Shown: positions 51,968 to 61,600 of the stretch, in pieces
Numbering within the stretch: position 1 is the stretch's first letter
How the letters are laid out: every line of letters begins with the position of its first letter
NCBI RefSeq assembly: GCF_019104725.1
Contig: NZ_JAHRXF010000014.1
Span: forward strand, 61,905 to 125,904
DNA from: Streptomyces corallincola
GTDB lineage: Bacteria > Actinomycetota > Actinomycetes > Streptomycetales > Streptomycetaceae
Reading direction: 5' to 3'
DNA: 64,000 nt
Position numbers and translations under genes: made by a program
Notes under the pieces: model-generated
What the model was told of the DNA's origin: nothing
Database searches by the model: none
Seen by the model: the letters and a program-made list of their open reading frames with translations, nothing else

Positions 51968-54055
51968 GTGAGCACCAAGCCGACCACCGCAGACCTTGAG
52001 TGGACCGAGCTGGACCAGAGGGCCGTGGACACCGCTCGCGTCCTGGCCGCCGACGCCGTGCAGAAGGTGGGCAACGGCCATCCCGGTACCGCGATGAGCC
52101 TCGCTCCAGCCGCGTACACCCTCTTCCAGAAGGTGATGCGGCACGACCCGGCCGACCCCGAGTGGGTCGGCCGCGACCGTTTCGTGCTGTCCGCCGGTCA
52201 CTCGTCCCTGACCCTCTACACACAGCTCTACCTGGCCGGTTTCGGCCTGGAGCTGGCCGACCTCGAATCCTTCCGCACCTGGGGCTCCCGGACGCCGGGC
52301 CACCCGGAGTACGGGCACACCCGCGGCGTCGAGACCACCACCGGGCCGCTCGGCCAGGGTGTCGCCAACGCGGTGGGCATGGCGATGGCGTCCCGCTACG
52401 AGCGCGGTCTGTTCGACCCGGAGGCCCCCGAGGGCACCTCCCCCTTCGACCACTACGTCTTCGCGATCGCCGGTGACGGCTGCCTCCAGGAGGGCATCTC
52501 CGCCGAGGCGTCCTCGATGGCCGGTCACCAGAAGCTCGGCAACCTCATCCTGCTGTGGGACGACAACCACATCTCGATCGAGGGCGACACCGAGACCGCC
52601 GTCTCCGAGGACACCGTCAAGCGGTACGAGGCGTACGGCTGGCACGTGCAGCGGATCGCCCCGAAGCCGGACGGCGACCTCGACCCGCACGCCCTGTACG
52701 ACGCGATCCAGGCCGCGAAGCGGGTGACGGACCGCCCGTCCTTCATCGCGATGCGCTCCATCATCGCCTGGCCCGCCCCGCACGCACAGAACACCGAGGC
52801 CGCGCACGGCTCGGCGCTCGGCGCGGACGAGGTGGCCGCCACCAAGCGCGTCCTCGGCTTCGACCCGGAGCGGTCGTTCGCGGTCGCCGACGAGGTCCTC
52901 GCCCACACCCGTGAGGCCCTGGAGCGCGGCAGCGCCGCCAAGGCCGAGTGGGAGAAGGGCTTCCAGACCTGGCGGAACGAGAACGCCGGGCGCGCCGCCG
53001 AGTTCGACCGGATCGCCGCGGGCGAGCTGCCGACCGGCTGGGAGGAGAAGCTCCCCGTCTTCGAGACCGGCAAGGCGGTCGCCACCCGAGCCGCGTCCGG
53101 CAAGGTGCTCCAGGCACTCGGCCCGGTCGTGCCCGAGCTGTGGGGCGGCTCCGCCGACCTCGCCGGGTCCAACAACACCACCATCGACAAGGACAGTTCG
53201 TTCCTGCCGGTGGGCAACCCGCTGCCCGAGGCGAGTCCCTACGGCCGCACGATCCACTTCGGCATCCGCGAGCACTCGATGGGCGCGGAGATGAACGGCA
53301 TCGCGCTGCACGGCAACACGCGGATCTACGGCGGCACCTTCCTGGTGTTCTCCGACTACATGCGCAACGCGGTCCGGCTGTCGGCGCTGATGCACCTGCC
53401 GGTGACGTACGTGTGGACGCACGACTCCATCGGCCTCGGTGAGGACGGCCCGACCCACCAGCCGGTCGAGCACCTCGCCTCGCTGCGCGCGATCCCGGGT
53501 CTGAACGTGGTCCGCCCGGCCGACGCCAACGAGACCGCGATCGCCTGGCGCGAGATCCTGCGCCGGTACACCAAGGAGTTCGGCAAGGGCGCCCCGCACG
53601 GCCTCGCGCTGACCCGGCAGGGCGTACCGACGTACGAGCCCAACGAGGAGGCCGCGCGCGGCGGTTACGTGCTCTTCGAGGCCGAGGGCGGTGCGCCGGA
53701 GGTCCTCCTGATCGCCACCGGCTCCGAGGTCCACGTGGCCGTGGAGGCGCGTGAGCGGTTGCAGGCCGAGGGGGTGCCGACACGGGTCGTGTCGATGCCG
53801 TCGGTCGAGTGGTTCGAGGAGCAGGACCAGGGGTACCGGGAGTCCGTGCTGCCGCCGTCGGTGCGGGCGCGGGTCTCCGTGGAGGCGGGCATCGGCCTGA
53901 CCTGGCACAAGTACGTCGGAGACGCGGGCCGCATCGTGTCCCTGGAGCACTTCGGTGCCTCCGCCGACGCCAAGGTGCTGTTCCGCGAGTTCGGTTTCAC
54001 CGCCGAGAACGTGGCCGCGAAGGCGCGGGAATCTCTCGCCGCCGCCCAGCGCTGA
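51968..54055 (+). CDS. tkt: Transketolase
   Basis: A ThDP enzyme of the non-oxidative pentose phosphate pathway, 695 residues. KVGNGHPGTAMSLAPAAYTLFQ (substrate His region), the ThDP/Mg motif IAGDGCLQEGISAEASSMAGHQKLGNLILLWDDNHI, and FGIREHSMGAEMNGIALHG with the catalytic Glu are present. THDSIGLGEDGPTHQPVEH in the pyrimidine domain follows. GTG 51968 is used. First gene of the tkt-tal-zwf-opcA-pgl operon. Confidence 0.96.
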   Translation: MSTKPTTADLEWTELDQRAVDTARVLAADAVQKVGNGHPGTAMSLAPAAYTLFQKVMRHDPADPEWVGRDRFVLSAGHSSLTLYTQLYLAGFGLELADLESFRTWGSRTPGHPEYGHTRGVETTTGPLGQGVANAVGMAMASRYERGLFDPEAPEGTSPFDHYVFAIAGDGCLQEGISAEASSMAGHQKLGNLILLWDDNHISIEGDTETAVSEDTVKRYEAYGWHVQRIAPKPDGDLDPHALYDAIQAAKRVTDRPSFIAMRSIIAWPAPHAQNTEAAHGSALGADEVAATKRVLGFDPERSFAVADEVLAHTREALERGSAAKAEWEKGFQTWRNENAGRAAEFDRIAAGELPTGWEEKLPVFETGKAVATRAASGKVLQALGPVVPELWGGSADLAGSNNTTIDKDSSFLPVGNPLPEASPYGRTIHFGIREHSMGAEMNGIALHGNTRIYGGTFLVFSDYMRNAVRLSALMHLPVTYVWTHDSIGLGEDGPTHQPVEHLASLRAIPGLNVVRPADANETAIAWREILRRYTKEFGKGAPHGLALTRQGVPTYEPNEEAARGGYVLFEAEGGAPEVLLIATGSEVHVAVEARERLQAEGVPTRVVSMPSVEWFEEQDQGYRESVLPPSVRARVSVEAGIGLTWHKYVGDAGRIVSLEHFGASADAKVLFREFGFTAENVAAKARESLAAAQR

Positions 54056-54090
54056 CGCTGACCTACGACTCGTAATAGGAGATGTAATCC

Positions 54091-55209
54091 ATGACAGACG
54101 CACTGAAGCGCCTCTCCGAGGAGGGCGTTGCGATCTGGCTGGACGACCTGTCGCGCAAGCGGATCACGTCCGGCAACCTGGCCGAGCTGATCGACCAGCA
54201 GCACGTCGTGGGCGTCACGACCAATCCGTCCATCTTCCAGAAGGCGATCTCGCAGGGCGACGGGTACGACCAGCAGCTCTCCGACCTCGCCGCCCGCCGG
54301 GTCACCGTCGAAGAGGCGATTCGGATGATCACGACGGCGGACGTCCGTGACGCCGCCGACATCCTGCGTCCCGTGTTCGACGCCACCGACGGCAAGGACG
54401 GCCGGGTCTCCATCGAGGTGGACCCCCGCCTGGCGCACAACACGAAGGCGACGGTCGCCGAGGCCAAGCAGCTGGCCTGGCTGGTGGACCGGCCCAACGC
54501 GCTGATCAAGATCCCGGCGACCGAGGCGGGCCTGCCCGCGATCGCCGAGACGATCGGCCACGGGATCAGCGTCAACGTCACGCTGATCTTCTCCCTGGAG
54601 CGGTACCGCAAGGTCATGGACGCCTACCTGACCGGCCTGGAGAAGGCCCGGGAACGCGGCCTGGACCTGTCGAAGATCCACTCCGTGGCGTCCTTCTTCG
54701 TGTCCCGGGTGGACACCGAGATCGACAAGCGGCTCGACGCGATCGGCACCGACGAGGCCAAGGCGCTGCGCGGCAAGGCCGCTCTCGCCAACGCCCGGCT
54801 CGCCTACGAGGCGTACGAGGAGGTCTTCTCCTCCGAGCGCTGGAGCACCCTGGAGAACGCGGGGGCGAACAAGCAGCGTCCGCTGTGGGCGTCCACCGGT
54901 GTGAAGGACCCCGCGTACGCGGACACCATGTACGTCACCGAGCTGGTCGCGCCGAACACGGTCAACACCATGCCGGAGGCCACCCTGGAGGCCACCGACG
55001 ACCACGGTGGGATCACCGGCGACACGGTGACGGGCACCTACGCGCAGGCCCGCGCCGATCTCGACGCCGTGGAGAAGCTCGGCATCTCCTACGACGAGGT
55101 CGTGCTGCTGCTGGAGAACGAGGGCGTGGACAAGTTCGAGGTCTCCTGGAACGACCTGCTCGCCTCGACCGAGGCGGAGCTGAAGCGCCTCGCCCCGGCG
55201 GAGGACTGA
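54091..55209 (+). CDS. tal: Transaldolase
   Basis: Transfers a dihydroxyacetone unit between sugar phosphates. The 372-residue product is the actinobacterial long type. [12 protein letters not shown] near residue 45 is the family signature, and the Schiff-base lysine is in [16 protein letters not shown] near residue 140. [22 protein letters not shown] and [17 protein letters not shown] follow. It lies 35 bp after tkt. Confidence 0.96.
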   Translation: MTDALKRLSEEGVAIWLDDLSRKRITSGNLAELIDQQHVVGVTTNPSIFQKAISQGDGYDQQLSDLAARRVTVEEAIRMITTADVRDAADILRPVFDATDGKDGRVSIEVDPRLAHNTKATVAEAKQLAWLVDRPNALIKIPATEAGLPAIAETIGHGISVNVTLIFSLERYRKVMDAYLTGLEKARERGLDLSKIHSVASFFVSRVDTEIDKRLDAIGTDEAKALRGKAALANARLAYEAYEEVFSSERWSTLENAGANKQRPLWASTGVKDPAYADTMYVTELVAPNTVNTMPEATLEATDDHGGITGDTVTGTYAQARADLDAVEKLGISYDEVVLLLENEGVDKFEVSWNDLLASTEAELKRLAPAED

Positions 55210-55210
55210 G

Positions 55211-56749
55211 GTGTCGGCGCGCACCGGTATCGACACGAACCCGCTGCGTGACCCGGCGGACCGGCGGCTCCCGCGTATCGCGGGGCCGTCGGGCCTGGTC
55301 ATCTTCGGTGTCACGGGCGACCTGTCCCGCAAGAAGCTGATGCCTGCCGTGTACGACCTCGCCAACCGGGGTCTGCTGCCGCCGGGCTTCTCGCTGGTCG
55401 GCTTCGCCCGCCGCGACTGGGAGCACGAGGACTTCGCCGAGGTCGTGCACGACGCGGTCAAGGAGCACGCCCGGACCCCGTTCCGTGAGGAGGTCTGGCA
55501 GCAGCTCCTCCAGGGGATGCGGTTCGTCCAGGGCACCTTCGACGACGACGAGGCGTTCGAGCGGCTGCGCGGCACCATCGAGGAACTGGACAAGGCACAG
55601 GGTACGGGCGGCAACTTCGCCTTCTACCTGTCGGTGCCGCCGCGTTCGTTCCCGGTGGTCATCCAGCAGCTGAAGAAGCACGGCCTGGCCGACCAGACCG
55701 GCGGGTCCTGGCGGCGCGCGGTCATCGAGAAGCCGTTCGGCCACGACCTGAAGTCGGCCGAGGAGCTGAACAAGGTCGTGCACGAGGTGTTCGAGCCGGA
55801 GCAGGTCTTCCGGATCGACCACTACCTCGGCAAGGAGACCGTCCAGAACATCCTGGCGCTCCGCTTCGCCAACACGATGTTCGAGCCGATCTGGAACCGG
55901 TCCTTCGTGGACCACGTCCAGATCACGATGGCCGAGGACATCGGCATCGGCGGCCGGGCCGGGTACTACGACGGCATCGGCGCCGCCCGTGACGTCATCC
56001 AGAACCACCTGCTCCAGCTGATGGCGCTCACCGCGATGGAGGAGCCCGCCTCCTTCGGCGCGGATGCGCTGGCCGCGGAGAAGGAGAAGGTGCTGGGCGC
56101 CGTCCGGCTGCCGAAGGACCTGAGCCGTTCCACCGTGCGCGGGCAGTACGCCGCGGGCTGGCAGGGCGGCGAGAAGGTCATCGGCTACCTCGAAGAGGAC
56201 GGTATCGACGGCAAGTCGAAGACCGACACCTACGCCGCGGTGAAGCTGGAGGTGGACAACCGCCGCTGGGCGGGCGTCCCCTTCTATCTGCGCACCGGCA
56301 AGCGGCTGGGCCGCCGGGTCACCGAGATCGCGGTGGTCTTCCAGCGCGCCCCGCACTCCCCGTTCGACCACACGGCGACGGAGGAGCTGGGCCAGAACGC
56401 GATCGTGATCCGCGTCCAGCCGGACGAGGGCATCACGGTCCGCTTCGGCTCCAAGGTGCCGGGCACCTCGATGGAGATCCGGGACGTGTCGATGGACTTC
56501 GCCTACGGCGAGTCGTTCACCGAGTCCAGCCCGGAGGCGTACGAACGGCTCATCCTCGATGTGCTGCTCGGCGACGCCAACCTCTTCCCGCGCACGGAGG
56601 AGGTCGAGCTGTCCTGGAAGATCCTCGACCCGATCGAGCAGCACTGGGACAGGCACGGCAGGCCCGCGCAGTACAAGTCGGGCACCTGGGGCCCGGCCGA
56701 GGCGGACGAGATGCTGGCACGAGACGGACGGAGCTGGCGCCGGCCATGA
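55211..56749 (+). CDS. zwf: Glucose-6-phosphate 1-dehydrogenase
   Basis: First enzyme of the oxidative pentose phosphate pathway, 512 residues. The NADP-binding motif is FGVTGDLSRKKLMPAVYDLANRG and the active site is RIDHYLGKETVQN (His/Lys). IEKPFGHDLKSAEELN is also typical. GTG 55211 starts one base after the tal stop. OpcA, encoded next, is its known assembly/activation partner in actinobacteria. Confidence 0.97.
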   Translation: MSARTGIDTNPLRDPADRRLPRIAGPSGLVIFGVTGDLSRKKLMPAVYDLANRGLLPPGFSLVGFARRDWEHEDFAEVVHDAVKEHARTPFREEVWQQLLQGMRFVQGTFDDDEAFERLRGTIEELDKAQGTGGNFAFYLSVPPRSFPVVIQQLKKHGLADQTGGSWRRAVIEKPFGHDLKSAEELNKVVHEVFEPEQVFRIDHYLGKETVQNILALRFANTMFEPIWNRSFVDHVQITMAEDIGIGGRAGYYDGIGAARDVIQNHLLQLMALTAMEEPASFGADALAAEKEKVLGAVRLPKDLSRSTVRGQYAAGWQGGEKVIGYLEEDGIDGKSKTDTYAAVKLEVDNRRWAGVPFYLRTGKRLGRRVTEIAVVFQRAPHSPFDHTATEELGQNAIVIRVQPDEGITVRFGSKVPGTSMEIRDVSMDFAYGESFTESSPEAYERLILDVLLGDANLFPRTEEVELSWKILDPIEQHWDRHGRPAQYKSGTWGPAEADEMLARDGRSWRRP

Positions 56750-57801
56750 AGATAGACCTGACCGACACCACCGCCGGTGACATCAACAAGGCGCTCGTCC
56801 GGGGGCGCCGCGCCGTCGGCACCCCCGCCGTCGGCATGGTGCTCACCCTGGTCATCGTCACCGACGAGGAGAACGCCTACGACGCCCTGAAGGCGGCCGG
56901 GGACGCCTCGCGCGAGCATCCCTCGCGCACCCTGGTCGTCATCAAGCGGGTGTCCCGCACCGCGCGCGACCGCACCTCCTCCCGGCTGGACGCCGAGGTG
57001 CGGGTGGGCGCGGAGGCGGGCACCGGCGAGACCGTGGTGCTGCGCACCTACGGCGAGGTCTCCGACCACGCCGACTCCGTGGTGCTGCCGCTGCTGCTGC
57101 CGGACGCCCCGGTGGTCGTCTGGTGGCCGGTGAACTCTCCGGCCGACCCGGCGAGGGACCCCCTCGGCGCGCTGGCGCAGCGCCGGGTGACCGACACCTA
57201 CACCGCCGAGCAGCCCGTACGCGAGCTGACCGCGCGGGCGGACGCCTACACACCGGGCGACACCGATCTGTCCTGGACCCGGATCACGCCGTGGCGTTCG
57301 ATGCTCGCGGCGGCCCTGGACCAGGTGGACGGCACGGTGCGGGCCGTCGAGGTGCGGGGCGAGGAGTCCAACCCGAGCTGTGAGCTGCTGGCCATGTGGC
57401 TCGCGGACCGGCTGGACGTGCCGGTGCGGCGCGCGCTGTCCCCGGGGCCCGGTCTGACGGCGGTCCGGATGGAGACCACCGGCGGGCCGATCGTCCTGGA
57501 CCGGGCGGACGGCACGCTGGCGACGCTCGCCATCGAGGGGCAGCCCGCCCGCGCGGTGGCGCTGAAGCGGCGGGACACCGCCGAGCTGATCGCGGAGGAG
57601 CTGCGTCGGCTGGACCCGGACGACACCTACGCGTCGGCGCTGCGCTACGGCGTGGAGCGGCTGGAGACGGGCGAGGCCGAGGGTACGGCGACCGAGGCGG
57701 CCGGTGCGGCCGGTGAGCCGGAGTCCACGCCCGCCGCCAAGCCCGCCGCACGGAAGGCCACCGCCCGGAAAACGGCCGCGCGGAAGGCGAACGCCGAGTG
57801 A
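56746..57801 (+). CDS. opcA: Glucose-6-phosphate dehydrogenase assembly protein OpcA
   Basis: A 351-residue activator/assembly factor of G6PDH. The N-terminus IDLTDTTAGDINKALVRGRRAVGTPAVGMVLTLVIVT and LLLPDAPVVVWWPVNSPADPARDPLGALAQRRVTDT are diagnostic. The last about 35 residues form an Ala/Lys/Arg tail (PAARKATARKTAARKANAE) that looks like the DNA-binding tails of actinobacterial HU proteins. Overlaps both neighbours by four bases. Confidence 0.95.
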   Translation: MKIDLTDTTAGDINKALVRGRRAVGTPAVGMVLTLVIVTDEENAYDALKAAGDASREHPSRTLVVIKRVSRTARDRTSSRLDAEVRVGAEAGTGETVVLRTYGEVSDHADSVVLPLLLPDAPVVVWWPVNSPADPARDPLGALAQRRVTDTYTAEQPVRELTARADAYTPGDTDLSWTRITPWRSMLAAALDQVDGTVRAVEVRGEESNPSCELLAMWLADRLDVPVRRALSPGPGLTAVRMETTGGPIVLDRADGTLATLAIEGQPARAVALKRRDTAELIAEELRRLDPDDTYASALRYGVERLETGEAEGTATEAAGAAGEPESTPAAKPAARKATARKTAARKANAE

Positions 57802-58580
57802 GCGCCCCGCAGTTGGTCGTGCACCACGACAAGGGTCTGATGGCCGAGGCGGCTGCCGCCCGGCTGATCACGAAGATCGTGGACGCGCAGTCCTCGCGGG
57901 GCGGCGCGTCCGTGGTCCTCACCGGCGGGCGCAACGGCAACGGCCTGCTGGCCGCGCTGGCGACGTCCCCGGCGCGGGACGCGATCGACTGGGGGCGCCT
58001 GGACCTGTGGTGGGGTGACGAGCGCTTCCTGCCCGAGGGCGACCCGGAGCGCAATGTCACCCAGGCCCGCGAGGCCCTGCTCGACTCGGTCCCGGTGGAC
58101 CCGGAGCGCGTGCACGCCATGCCCGCCTCCGACGGCCCGTACGGCGCGGACGTGGAGGCGGCGGCCGAGGCGTACGCGGCGGAGCTGGCCGGTGCGGCGG
58201 GCGGGGAGAACCACGGCGGGGTGCCCGCGTTCGACGTGCTGATGCTGGGCGTCGGCCCGGACACCCATGTGGCGTCCCTCTTCCCGGAGTTGCCCGGTGT
58301 CCGGGAGACGGAGCGGACGGTGGTCGGTGTGCACGGCGCGCCGAAGCCACCGCCCACCCGGATCTCGCTGACACTGCCCGCGATCCGCTCCGCCCGTGAG
58401 GTGTGGCTGCTCGCGGCGGGCGAGGACAAGGCGGAGGCCGTCGCCATCGGCCTCTCCGGCGCGGGCGAGATCCAGGCCCCGGTGGCGGGCGCCCGGGGCC
58501 GGGCCCGCACCCTGTGGCTCCTGGACGACGCGGCGGCCTCCCAGCTGCCCCGCGCCCTGTATCGCCCGGCGTCCCCGTGA
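57798..58580 (+). CDS. pgl: 6-Phosphogluconolactonase
   Basis: Hydrolyses 6-phosphogluconolactone. The 260 residues carry VVLTGGRNGNGLLAAL, RLDLWWGDERFLPEGDPERNVTQA and FDVLMLGVGPDTHVASLFPELP, the last with the conserved Gly/Asp/His of Pgl. GTG 57798 overlaps the opcA stop. It ends the operon before a strong hairpin. Confidence 0.95.
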   Translation: MSAPQLVVHHDKGLMAEAAAARLITKIVDAQSSRGGASVVLTGGRNGNGLLAALATSPARDAIDWGRLDLWWGDERFLPEGDPERNVTQAREALLDSVPVDPERVHAMPASDGPYGADVEAAAEAYAAELAGAAGGENHGGVPAFDVLMLGVGPDTHVASLFPELPGVRETERTVVGVHGAPKPPPTRISLTLPAIRSAREVWLLAAGEDKAEAVAIGLSGAGEIQAPVAGARGRARTLWLLDDAAASQLPRALYRPASP

Positions 58581-58595
58581 CACCGTGAACACCCC

Positions 58596-58631
58596 GAAGG
58601 GGGCGCCGGGTTGACTCCCGGCGCCCCCTTC
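58596..58631. terminator. Bidirectional terminator after pgl
   Basis: GAAGGGGGCGCCGGG (58596-58610) pairs perfectly with CCCGGCGCCCCCTTC (58617-58631) around TTGACT and is followed by TTC. It closes the pentose phosphate operon and lies 50 bp from the converging helicase gene. Confidence 0.88.
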
Positions 58632-58681
58632 TTCATGTCAACTCATTTGTTCCACATGACAGTTCAGATGTCCGGGGTACG

Positions 58682-61600
58682 TCATTCCGTGCGGACGGCG
58701 ACCACCCGGTCCGGGCCGCCGCCGAGCCGGCCCGCCGCGCGCAGGGCGGCCACGTCCTGGACGAAGGTCTCGCGGATGTCCTTGCCGGTGCGTCGGTATC
58801 CGAAGAACTCGCAGGCCAGCTTGATGAGTTCGTCCTCGGACATGCCGGGGCACTCCACGCTCAGCCCGTACAGCGCCAGATGCCGTTCGGCGGGGGCGAT
58901 GTGCTGGACCTTGCGGGGTGCCGTGCCGTCCTCAGGCCGCCGGGCGCGGAGCGTGTCCCGGTCGCGGGTGTCGTAGAACGGCCCGTCGGCGGTGAAGCGG
59001 CGGGTGCGGACCAGGGCGGCGGCCACCTCGCGGACGTTGTCGCGGATGCGGTTACCGGCCCGGCCGACGCCCCACGCCTCGCGGGCCCGCTGCACCAGCA
59101 GGTCCTCGTGCACGGGTCCCTCGGCCTCGATGATCCCGGCCAGCAGAGTACGCAGTCGGGGGCGGGCCTCCACGGTGTGCAGCTCGTGCGGTGAGCGTAC
59201 GGGGGTGAGGTCGCCGGTGCGGTACGGGGCGCTCCAGGGGCGGTCGGCGGCGCCGATGCGCACGGGGACGCGTTCGGGTCCGGCGGGTGCCGGGTGCTCG
59301 TCGGCGCCGGGGGTGCGCGGGGAGGGGACGGCGGGGGGGGGGTGTTCCGGGTGGCTCTCGACGGGGGTGGCCGGGGTGGAGTCGTACGCCTCGGCAGGCC
59401 CGGAGGCAGCGGGCTCGGGAGCCGGTGCCGGTGCGAGGCCGAGCGGGCCCCGGGCGACGGCCTGCTCCACCGCCTCACGCAGGCGGAGTTCGGCGGCGGC
59501 CCGCCCTCGGTACCAGTCGGTGCCCCAGATGCGGTGCAGCCGCCAGCCGAGCCCGTTGAGCACCTGCTCGCGCAGTCGGTCCCGGTCCCGGGCGGCGCGC
59601 GAGGAGTGGTACATCGCGCCGTCGCACTCGATGCCGAGGGCGTACGCGCCGGGCAGCTCGGGGTGGCGCACGCCGAGGTCGATGCGGTATCCGGCGACGC
59701 CGACCTGCGGCTCGACCCGGTAGCCCCAGCCTCGCAGCACGGCGAGCACCGACTCCTCGAAGGGGCTGTCGGGTTCGGCGTCGGCCCGGACGGCGTCGCG
59801 GGCCAGGACGGCGGGGCCGTTCTGGGCGTATTCGAGGTAGCGCTTGAGGTACTGCACGCTCTCGTTGGGGCTGTCCGGCAGCGCGGCCCCGCGGAAGGAG
59901 GCGACGACCTCCATCCGGTACCGGGCACGGGTGACGGCCACGTTGAGCCGACGCCAGCCGCCGTCCTTGTTGATCGGGCCGAAGTTCAGCCCGAGTCTGC
60001 CGTGCTCATCGGGCCCGTAACCGACCGACATGATCATCACGTCGCGTTCGTCGCCCTGCACCGACTCCAGGTTCTTCACGAAGAAGCCGTCGAGGCGGTC
60101 CTCGGTGAAGCAGTGGTCGAGGTCGGGCCGGGCGAGCCGGGCCTGCTGGACGGCGAGGTCGATCGCGGACGCCTGTGCCTGGGAGAGGGCGACCACGCCG
60201 AGCGTGCGGCCGGGCCGGGTGTCGAAGTGGTGCAGGACCCGGCGGGCGACGGTCTCCGCCTCCGCCCGGTTGTCCCGGCGGCCGCCCCGGTCGTAGACAC
60301 CGCCGCCGTCGAGGAAGGCGACGCCCACGTCGTTGCCCTCGTCCAGCGCGCCGGGGAAGGTGATCATCGAGTTGGCGTAGAACTCGCGGTTGCTGAAGGT
60401 GATCAGGTTCTCGTGGCGGCTGCGGTAGTGCCAGCGCAGCGGGAGTTCGCGCAGCGAACCGGCCTTGCAGGCGTGCAGCAGGGACTCGAAGGAGTCGGGC
60501 ACGTCCTCGGCGTACTCGTCGGAGTCGTCGTCCACGGCGGAGTCGAAGAACGAGGTCGGCGGGAGCTGCTTCTCGTCCCCGGCGACGATCAGGGTGCGGC
60601 CCCGGTAGACGCAGTTCACGGCGTCGCCGGGCCGGACCTGGGACGCCTCGTCGAAGACGACCACGTCGAAGTGGAAGTCCGGCGGCAGGAACTGGCTGAC
60701 CGTCAGCGGACTCATCATGAAGCAGGGCTTGACGGTCTGGACGACCTCGCGGGTGCGGCCGAGGAGTTCGCGCACCGGCATGTGCCGGGTCTTCTTCTCC
60801 GCCTCGCGCACGATGACGGCGGCCGATCCCCCGGCGAAGCTGCGCGGGCGCCGTCTGTTGCACGCCTCGACGACCGCGCCGGCCGCGGCCGCGACCAGCC
60901 GCCGGTCGGCCTCCCGGAAGTCGGCCACCCGCGCGTCCAGGTCGGCGGAGCGGGCGCCCCGCAGCCGCTGGTCCCCGGCGAGCAGATCGTCCGCCCAGGC
61001 GCGCAGCACGGCCTGCTCGACCACGCCGGGCAGCCCCTCGGGGTCGAGGCCGCGTTCGGCGGCGGCCGGGACCAGCGCGTCCGCGCCGTGCCGGGCGAGC
61101 ACGGCACGCGCGTCGAGGTGGGCCCGCCACACGTCGGGGCCCTCCGGGTCGGCGCGCAGCGTGTCCAGCACCTGCCCGGCCTGCCGGAGCGGGCCGAGCA
61201 GAGCGGGCGAGAGCCGGGTGCGGCGGTCGGTGTCGAACAGGGCGAGCAGTGCCTCGGCGGACCGGGTCCAGCGGGCGGCCCGCGCGGCGGCGACGGCGCA
61301 CCACGCCCCGAGCGCCCGGCGGACGTTCTCCGCGAGCAGCGCGGGCAGCGGGTCGTCGGCGGTGCCGTCCGCGAGCAGGTCCGCGAGCAGGTCGGGGCGT
61401 ACGGCGGGGGCGCCGAGCTCGGTGGCGCGGTCGGCGGTGGCGAGGGCAGCGTCCAGGGCGGGGACCGCGTCGGCCGTGCGCGGGGTGTACCGGCCGAGGA
61501 GGTCCGTGTGCGTGTCGGCGAGCCGGGCGACCTCGCGGACGGTCCGCTGCCAGGCGAGGGCATCTCCGAGGCGGGCGACGAGGGACTTGTCCCAGACACC

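Noticed and set aside
51722..54103. A 793-codon minus-strand frame over tkt
   Set aside because: It is the antisense shadow of transketolase and shows no protein family features.
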